Positions 52,701 through 64,000 of a stretch of 64,000 nt of DNA are shown piece by piece. Under the pieces are notes generated by a model. It ran no database searches and had not been told where the DNA came from. It was given only the letters and a program-made list of their open reading frames with translations. The DNA is from Zygnema cylindricum. Taxonomy: Eukaryota > Streptophyta > Zygnematophyceae > Zygnematales > Zygnemataceae. The number at the start of each line of letters is the position of its first letter. Position 1 is the first letter of the stretch. Location of the stretch: the NCBI GenBank assembly GCA_037447655.1, contig JBBHKE010001275.1:239332-303331 (forward strand), read 5' to 3'. The position numbers and the translations under genes are program-made.

Positions 52701-55700
52701 TAAGGTTCAAAATTGTCGTTTTCTGAAACCTCTCTCATAAATCACTCATAAATCTCTCACTCGTTGCCTCTCTTTCATTTTTAGCTCGCTCTCCTGCCTA
52801 TTTCTCCTGCCTCTTCCTCTCTTACCTCTTTCCACTACCTTTCTCACTCTTACCTCTCTCTCTTTCTCCTGCCTCCTTTATACCTTTCTTTCTTCTTCTC
52901 TCCGCTCTCTCTTGCCTCTTTCTCTCTCTTGGTTCTCCCTCTTTTCCTACCTCTCTCTCTTTCCTCTCTCTCCCTTACCTATCGCTCTCTCTCTCTCTCT
53001 CCCTTGCCTCTCCCTCTCTCTTGCACCTCGCAGGTAAACAACGCAGCTTCGGCTGGCGGTGTGGGAGCGATCATATTCTCGGATCCTCAAGAGGCGGCTC
53101 CCGACGGAACGGACCCGTCACATGTGTACCCCAACAGCAAATGGCTGCCTCCCACTGGAGGACAAAGAGGCTCTCTCTACGAATACGCGGGAGATCCCGA
53201 GACTCCTGGATGGCCCTCCACTAACGGAGGAGAGAGGTTGTCTAAAGAAGCAACTGAAGATTATTTGCCAAAACTTCCGGCTATGCCTATTGGATATATT
53301 GACGCAAAACCTATTTTAGAACAACTCAGAGGCCAAGAGGCGCCAGAGTCGTGGTGGGACGGGATAAGTCGGAAAAGCCACGGATTAGGTCCCGGGCCTG
53401 TGGTGCTCAGAATGGCGGTTCAAGTGAGACTCTCCTTCCCCTCCTCCCGCCCCCTCCCGCCCCCTCCCCTCCCCCCTTTCCCCCTCCCATGCCACACATT
53501 TGCTGTGAAAGTAGTGGAGAGTTTGCTGGAAGGATTTCTCTGCCTGACTTTTCATTGGTCATCTTACAGATGGAGAATGGAGTGCACAATATTCGAAATG
53601 TAATCTCTTCTATCCGGGGTTCGGTGGAGCCAGACAGGTAGGTGGGCTCTCCCTCTCCCCCGCCCTCTCCCTCTCCCTCTCCCTCTCCCTATCCCTATCC
53701 CTATCCCTCCTTCCCTCCCCCTGCAGCCAACGGTTGAAGAGCTATAACAGGCAACCTCATGAAAACATCCTTCTTTTCCCTCTTCTCTCTCTGTCTCTCC
53801 CTCTTCCTCACTTGCACTCGAAACGAACGCATGAGCTCAATAGTAACAACGTTTACATCCATCATGTGTGGCATTCTGTCACAGATATGTGGTGATGGGC
53901 AACCATCGGGATGCATGGACATTTGGAGCTGCAGATCCTAACAGTGGAACCGCGTCCATACTAGCTGTAAGTCTCCCTCCTCCCTCTCTATCCGTCTTCC
54001 CTCTCACCCTCCCCAGCCCTCACTCTCTCTCCCCCTCCCTCACTCTCTCTCTGCCTCACCCTCTCTCCGTCCCTCCGACCTCCCTCTCCTCCCTCTCCTC
54101 CCTCCTCCCCCTCTCACCCTCCACCCTCTGTCTCTACTCCTTGCTTGGCCGAAGCACCCTGCAATTCTCTCTGACTGCCACGTGTCACCTGACAGGTGGC
54201 AGAGACTTTCGGACGGCTCCTCCAATCAGGCTGGAGGCCTCGTCGAACTATTGTACTTTGCAGTTGGGACGCTGAAGAATATGGTCTTGTGAGTCTCGCT
54301 TCCTCTTCTTCTGCCTCTCCCTCTCCTGTCAGAATACATCACAAATTGTTGCCGCAATTGTGGCGACTCCTTTCTCTCACTCCTCTCCTTTATCTCAATT
54401 TTCCGTATTCTCTCCTTTTTCTTGTGTCTGCTTTCGCACATTTCTCTGCTTTCTTTCATCTCTCGCCTTCCTTTCATTTCTCTCCTTTCTCTCATTTGTC
54501 TCCTTTTTGTCCTTTTTCTCCTTTCTTCCGCTCATCTCCTTCCTCTTGTTCCTCTCCTCCCCTTTCTTCGTTCTGCTCCCTTATCTCAGTCCTCTACTTT
54601 CTCCCGCTCCTCTCCTTCATCTCATTCCTCTCCTTCAACTCTCGGCTATGACATCATTCACAATACCTTCATCAGGATTGAATTTTTGCAACAAGACCAC
54701 TATTTAAGATCTTTGCTGAGATCACTCTGAATGTTGTCACCTCAAACACTTTTATGTATGGCATCCTGATTCTTTGTTTTCTCTTACTGGCAATAGCGCT
54801 GTTTTTTGGACATTCCTATCATGCTCCCTCGTAATCTTTGACCATAATGAAATATGTATAACATACAACATCCTTTTACCATGCTGGCTTCTTGAGGCAC
54901 ACACATTAATCAATGTGGATCATGGCTGGTAAAAAATCGTCCGACGAAAACATCCAGTATGACCTTCTGTTTTGTACATAATTTCACGTGGACTGCCCTA
55001 TTGTCCCATTCCGCACCAGCAATCTATCTACAATAAATACTATGAACCCGCTCTATACCAGAATAATATTCAGGTTTTGCTGCTCCACTTGGGGACTTAC
55101 AAGAAACACTTCCTGTGGATGCAGATAGGGTCCACAGAGTGGGTGGAAAATAACGAAGAACTCCTCCGAGCCCGGGCAGTGGCTTATTTAAATGTGGATG
55201 TGGCTGTATCCGGAGGAGGCTTTTCGGCCAGTGCCAGCCCTCAAATGGACTCAGTCCTAATGGAGGTAGCCAGTCAGGTGAGTCTCGGAAGCCATGGCTT
55301 CCTGCTTGGGTCTATCTAAGTTTTGAGACGGCATCAATAAACATGTCCCTCTTCTTTTTGATGGTGTGTAGGTGAGCGACCCCGACAAAGAAGGTCTGAC
55401 TGTGTATGACACATGGCTGGAGCTCACTCGGAGAGATATACCTGGCAGTGGCATTCCTCAGGTTTTTTATCTTTCGTCCTTTTGTCCTACTGCCTTTACA
55501 TCCTTTAGAACTTTTGCCATTTTACCCTTTTGTTATTTTGTGCAGTTGCCCTTTTTTTTCTGTGTTTCTGGTCTACTTAATGTATGCTGTGGCGTTTAGC
55601 AATTCTAAAAAGTGTAAACTTGTCTGGAAATGGTTCTCTAGGTCGGTCGCCTCGGTGGTGCTGGAAGCGACTTCGCCGCCTTTCTTCAACACGTCGGTGT

Positions 55701-57483
55701 GACAGCTGTCGACTTTGGTTTTGGCGCTGAGGTGGCGCATGGTCAGTAATTCCCCCTTTTGTTTTTTGAGAACAGATTCCCTTGATTCTGCGTGTGTCTG
55801 CTTGTTCCAGAATTGACTAGCTTATCTTTTCTGTCCTTCGTCTAACAGATTACCCTATGTACCACTCACTATACGATAACTACAACTGGATGAGCAAATT
55901 TGGCGACCCTGGATTTCACCGTCACGTCGCATGCAGCCAGCTGTGGGGTCTTCTAGCGCTCCGTCTTGCAGACGATCCGGTTTTGCCTTTCTCCTACGAC
56001 CGTTACAGTGAAGAACTCATGGTAACATTCAACCATTGTCACCTGTATCACTCTCTCTCTCCATGTTCCTCTTTTGAGCATCTGCAATATATTGGTTAAC
56101 TATCGAAAATTGCTTGTTTTGTGAGTGAAAACATAAATTTGTACAGTTCATTCCTATGTATGGTTACCCAGAATCCTGTACATTTCCTCACAAGGACGTG
56201 AGTAATCTTTGGTAGAACCAGGCTATAAGATTTTGTCCGAGTTCCCCTCTCTCTCTACATATTGTGCATCAATACTCGGTCTCCTTACAGAAGTCACCTG
56301 AGTTCCTCTCTCTGTCTATATGTTCTGCAGCAATACTCAGCCGCTCTACAGGACTCCATGAGTGGGAACACAGCTTCACCGGCAGCACTCTGGCAAGCTG
56401 TGGCACGCTTCCAGGCAGCGGCCAACCATTTCATGACCGAGGCCACGGTGGGACCTCTTAACTGTTAATACCATAAACTGCAGAAAAAGCGGGCAGATTA
56501 TTAGTTTTTTTAACCTAGTTTTAACAAAAAAGCCATAGAAAAAGGTTAAAACACGCCTATACTGCGCACAAACCACTTATGACATGGACAGAGTTTCCCG
56601 CACTTTAGAGCCTGCAATTCAGCGCTGCAAGAATGCAAAGCTCGCTCATTGGCAGAATTGGTGTTTACGCTCGGCAAAAATTTGGGTTGATGGCCTAATC
56701 AGGTTTTTAATGTGGCGCCTTACGGTTGGAGTGTTTGCAGGTTTTGAAAGCTATGAGCTACTCGCTGCGGGTGACGGCTTCACAGAGGGAGCTGAACGAC
56801 CGCATGCTGATGGCTGAGAGAGCGATGCTTGATCCGGAGGGACTGGGAGGGAAGAGATCGTGGTATCGTCATATGGTGAGGACCGGTTGAAGTGTGGGGA
56901 ATAGGTGTAGGAATGAAAGACTTGGAAAGCATGCAAGGTAAGTATTGTGATGTACAATAAGGACGTTTTGTGTGTGGATAGACATACCTTAGATCGTTCT
57001 AGTTTCCTGAACATTTTTTAATTCTTATAGATGTCGAAAGGCAAGCAAGTTGAAACCAAATTCTTTGTTTTGTTAAATTATTCTTATCTTATATTGGTTT
57101 ACTTCTTACAAATGCCTCAATGGAGTCCTGTACCTCAAAAGTGCGGAAAGTACAGTAGCTGGGGATCCACGCATTTCATTCGCGCGTGAGAGAATCTATG
57201 CAGTTACAGTACTGCAGTTTGCAGTGAATCACGCGCTTCAGACAAGTACAATACTATAACGCTCGTTCCTGTCATATTGGTTAACTTTTTATGCATACAG
57301 GTCTACGCGCCTGCAGTGGATGATGGATATGCGTCGGTGGCATTTCCGGGCATCGCCGACGCAATGAGTGCATACAGAGAGACGCCGGATGCTGTCCACG
57401 TGGCACTTCTGCAGCATGAAATTTTCCGTGTCGCACGAGCGGTAGACCGCTCAGCTGCCGTGTTGCAAGGTGAACTTGTATAA
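49707..57483 (+). CDS. Glutamate carboxypeptidase II / AMP1-like zinc peptidase (M28B), type II membrane protein
   Basis: Membrane-anchored di-zinc exopeptidase family; plant members (AMP1) act at the endoplasmic reticulum, animal members cleave acidic C-terminal residues. Complete: 13 exons, 736 residues, against 750 in human GCPII. Exons: 49707-50012, 52384-52704, 53034-53423, 53570-53637, 53885-53966, 54196-54288, 55125-55277, 55372-55461, 55642-55741, 55849-56021, 56331-56447, 56741-56875, 57301-57483. A single N-terminal membrane segment spans residues ~18-44. All five zinc ligands can be placed: His369 (GNHRDAW), Asp379 (AADPNSG), Glu417 (WDAEEYGL), Asp445 (YLNVDVAV), His540 ([12 protein letters not shown]), with Glu416 as general base. 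Spacing follows human GCPII. A protease-associated domain ([17 protein letters not shown]) and the C-terminal dimerisation domain are present. Exon 9 ends in a GTCAGT donor. Substrate not predictable. Confidence 0.95.
50013..52383 (+). other. Long intron 1 of the peptidase gene
   Basis: 2.4 kb. It begins with a GA-rich tract (50020-50275) directly after the donor and continues AT-rich. No coding frame, MITE or RNA gene recognised. Confidence 0.6.
52740..53030 (+). repeat. CT-rich intron 2 of the peptidase gene
   Basis: Almost the whole 329-bp intron is pyrimidine (CTCTCTTTC and variants), up to the acceptor at 53033. Introns 4, 5 and 6 show shorter tracts of the same kind (53640-53715, 53970-54125, 54300-54645). 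Confidence 0.8.
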
Positions 57484-58187
57484 AATAATACAAAAACGCT
57501 TCAAAACAACAAACTTCGTCAAGAAATCCGTCTCAAAATCCGCTCGTTCAGGAGTCAGTCATATGTAGAATTATTGGCTAGACTTTACTTTCCGATAATT
57601 TTGTTAGCTCTGCGGAGCATCCTTGTGGCATGCACGCAGTTGTAAATTAGGTTTTTAAGGGTTTGTTTAGGTCTTTTTAGAAGCCTATTTTGTTGTGGAT
57701 TAGTAAATGAAAAGACCAGGAAAAAACAAAAAAGATGAGCGCTACCTATGTAAATGCAATAATAGCCCCTGTTTTTTGGCGTTTCTGTTTGTCTAGCAAC
57801 CACTTTGAGAAGGACAATGATGACAGCTGGCAAATGCACCGTTGAAAATAAAAACAGCATAGGGAATTGCTGTCAGGATTCAGCTAAGGGTGGCTCCAAG
57901 CCAATCATTGAAGATGGTAAAAAAAAAAAAAGTCCTGTATTCGAATTCACATCAATCTAAGATTACTATTCGCAGATCATAGTTGCAAAAAACCAGTTTG
58001 CTCAATTCTGTAATGTCACCATACTACTATTCCAATATAGTCAAGATTCAACTTGCTTCTTGGTAAAGCTGGCAGGAATGTTTGTCTGTTTTTGTTCATT
58101 TAGACGAGGGTATTGTTGGTGGATTTGTTTCACTCTCTCTCTTTATCTGTCTCTCTCTCTCTTTATCTGTCTCTCTATCTCTCTCAC

Positions 58188-58238
<51 letters not shown>

Positions 58239-59031
58239 CTTTTGCTTTCTATTTCTCTTTCCTTCTCAAATGCACTGTGATTTCTATTTTCAGCAACTCG
58301 TTGAAGGTTTTTTATGACCACCATTTATCTCTTTTTTTAAAGAGAAGTGCAATACCAACTTCCACAACACTAAACTCCATACATAACTGTAAGAGTGAAA
58401 AAAAACTCCAATTGAAACCCTTATCTGTCCAACACTATTTTGAGATTTGCATCAGAGCACCGTCAAACTCCAACATACATAAAGCAATTGTGGAATTAGG
58501 TCAGGGCGAAAAAAAAAGATTATATACACATAAATGGCGTCGCAAATTAGTACATGTAGAATCGGACAACCTACCTGAGCATATGAACCTGTTAGGGTAA
58601 GAGAGTAACTACGTAATAGTCACTATGTTTTCAATCTTTAACAATGCTTAGAAAGTCAACTAATTTGTGCTCCTAACACCACCTATCAATTTTGACATTT
58701 ATAAGGATTTGAATTAAAAATGGTAAAAGCGACATGATAAGATCATGTTAAAGGCTGTTACTGTGTGAACCTAAATCGTCTCCCAAACATGAAAAGTCTT
58801 TTGGGTCTTTTGGATTTTTTTGTGTTTGAGCTACAGTGAACCAAAAGAACAGAGCTGCCCGGGAATACATCACACGAACCTGTTCACACAAAACAAAAAA
58901 CATTTCAAACATAAGAAGAATATCATAAAAGAAGTCAAATCAGAAAAATCTCATCAGAATAATCTTACAAGAATGATCTAAATCTCTTACAAGAATTAGT
59001 CCAGCCGAAAAACAAAACAGGAAAAAAAACA
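57484..59031. other. Convergent spacer between the peptidase and the F-box gene
   Basis: 1.5 kb, AT-rich, no supported gene. Contains a (CT)n microsatellite at 58131-58236. Confidence 0.6.
58131..58236 (+). repeat. (CT)n microsatellite
   Basis: Nearly pure CT dinucleotides for about 100 bp. Confidence 0.95.
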
Positions 59032-63540
<4,509 letters not shown>

Positions 63541-63752
63541 TAAACAGGACACTACGGATCCGGGAGGAACAGAGGGGCCGGAGGAGAGAGGAAAGAGGAT
63601 AGAAAGGAAAATATACAAATACACGAGGGAAAGGAAAGGGAGGATACCGAAACGATAAGCAAGTAGGAAAACAGAAAAAGAAAATAATCACCTATGTCTG
63701 GAAATCTGTGAGGTATGGCACATGTAGGCGATTACTGGTAATCGCAGTACAG
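63541..63752. promoter_or_regulatory. Upstream region of the F-box gene
   Basis: GA-rich then AT-rich, no coding frame. CAGTACAGTACACC at 63745-63758 overlaps the border of the MITE copy that follows. Confidence 0.35.
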
Positions 63753-63955
63753 TACACCTTGAATCGTTATTAGCGTATAGAAATTATTAGTGTAAAGAAA
63801 AAATTAGCGTCATTCATTCTAATTTAGTGTCAGGAGACGTGGCAGATTATGGTCCACGTTCTTAAATAGTGTAATTTATTATATTTAAGGTATCAATGTT
63901 AAAATTTTGGGGTGCCGATATAGCGTACATAAGGCTAATAACGATTCGCGGTGTA
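63753..63955. mobile_element. MITE copy upstream of the F-box gene
   Basis: Left end CACCTTGAATCGTTATTAG, right end CTAATAACGATTCGCGGTGTA, 203 bp. Confidence 0.85.
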
Positions 63956-63958
63956 CTG

Positions 63959-64000
63959 TACACCGCGCATCGTTATTAGTGTCAAGGCTTAAATAGTGTA
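63959..64000. mobile_element. Start of a further MITE copy, cut by the window edge
   Basis: CACCGCGCATCGTTATTAG begins 6 bp after the previous copy; GTGTACTGTACAC spans the junction as a palindrome. Confidence 0.8.

Overview
This is nuclear DNA of an intron-rich eukaryote, most likely a green-lineage (Viridiplantae) alga. The coding regions are chains of short exons (25 to 750 bp) joined by long GT-AG introns. ATG4, PRL1, CDC6 and the SKIP5-type F-box protein resemble their plant counterparts in almost every exon, and one gene encodes a cyanobacterial-type glycosyltransferase with a possible plastid transit peptide. I cannot name the species.

Layout: (1) 1-4583 minus, a secreted family-1 beta-glucosidase that runs off the left edge; (2) 5636-7030 plus, an intronless family-2 glycosyltransferase; (3) 9349-15055 minus, the autophagy protease ATG4; (4) 17403-24131 minus, the replication-licensing ATPase CDC6; (5) 25503-32996 plus, an RlmL/UPF0020-type RNA methyltransferase; (6) 32997-37595, a gene-poor stretch with an 18-bp minisatellite and a dead retroelement fragment; (7) 37596-48244 minus, the spliceosome-associated WD40 protein PRL1/PLRG1, complete in 17 exons; (8) 49707-57483 plus, a glutamate-carboxypeptidase-II/AMP1-like peptidase, complete in 13 exons; (9) 59032-63540 minus, a SKIP5-like F-box protein, complete in 5 exons. 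I rebuilt exon joins by hand from reading phase, splice sites and family similarity; coordinates are exact unless marked tentative.

The genes do not form one pathway. Three pairs are divergent (1/2, 4/5, 7/8) over shared upstream regions of 1.05-1.46 kb, which hold inverted repeats, CCGTAC words and TACTG tandem motifs. The other neighbours are convergent or in tandem.

The introns and spacers are full of young repeats. The main one is a ~200-bp MITE family with terminal inverted repeats of the type CACYG(CCC/TGA)ATCGCTATTAG flanked by TA, about 15 copies in 64 kb. There are also foldback elements, minisatellites of 13, ~17 and 18 bp, and many GA/CT microsatellites. Two introns carry local duplications that copy their own 3' splice site together with the first bases of the next exon.
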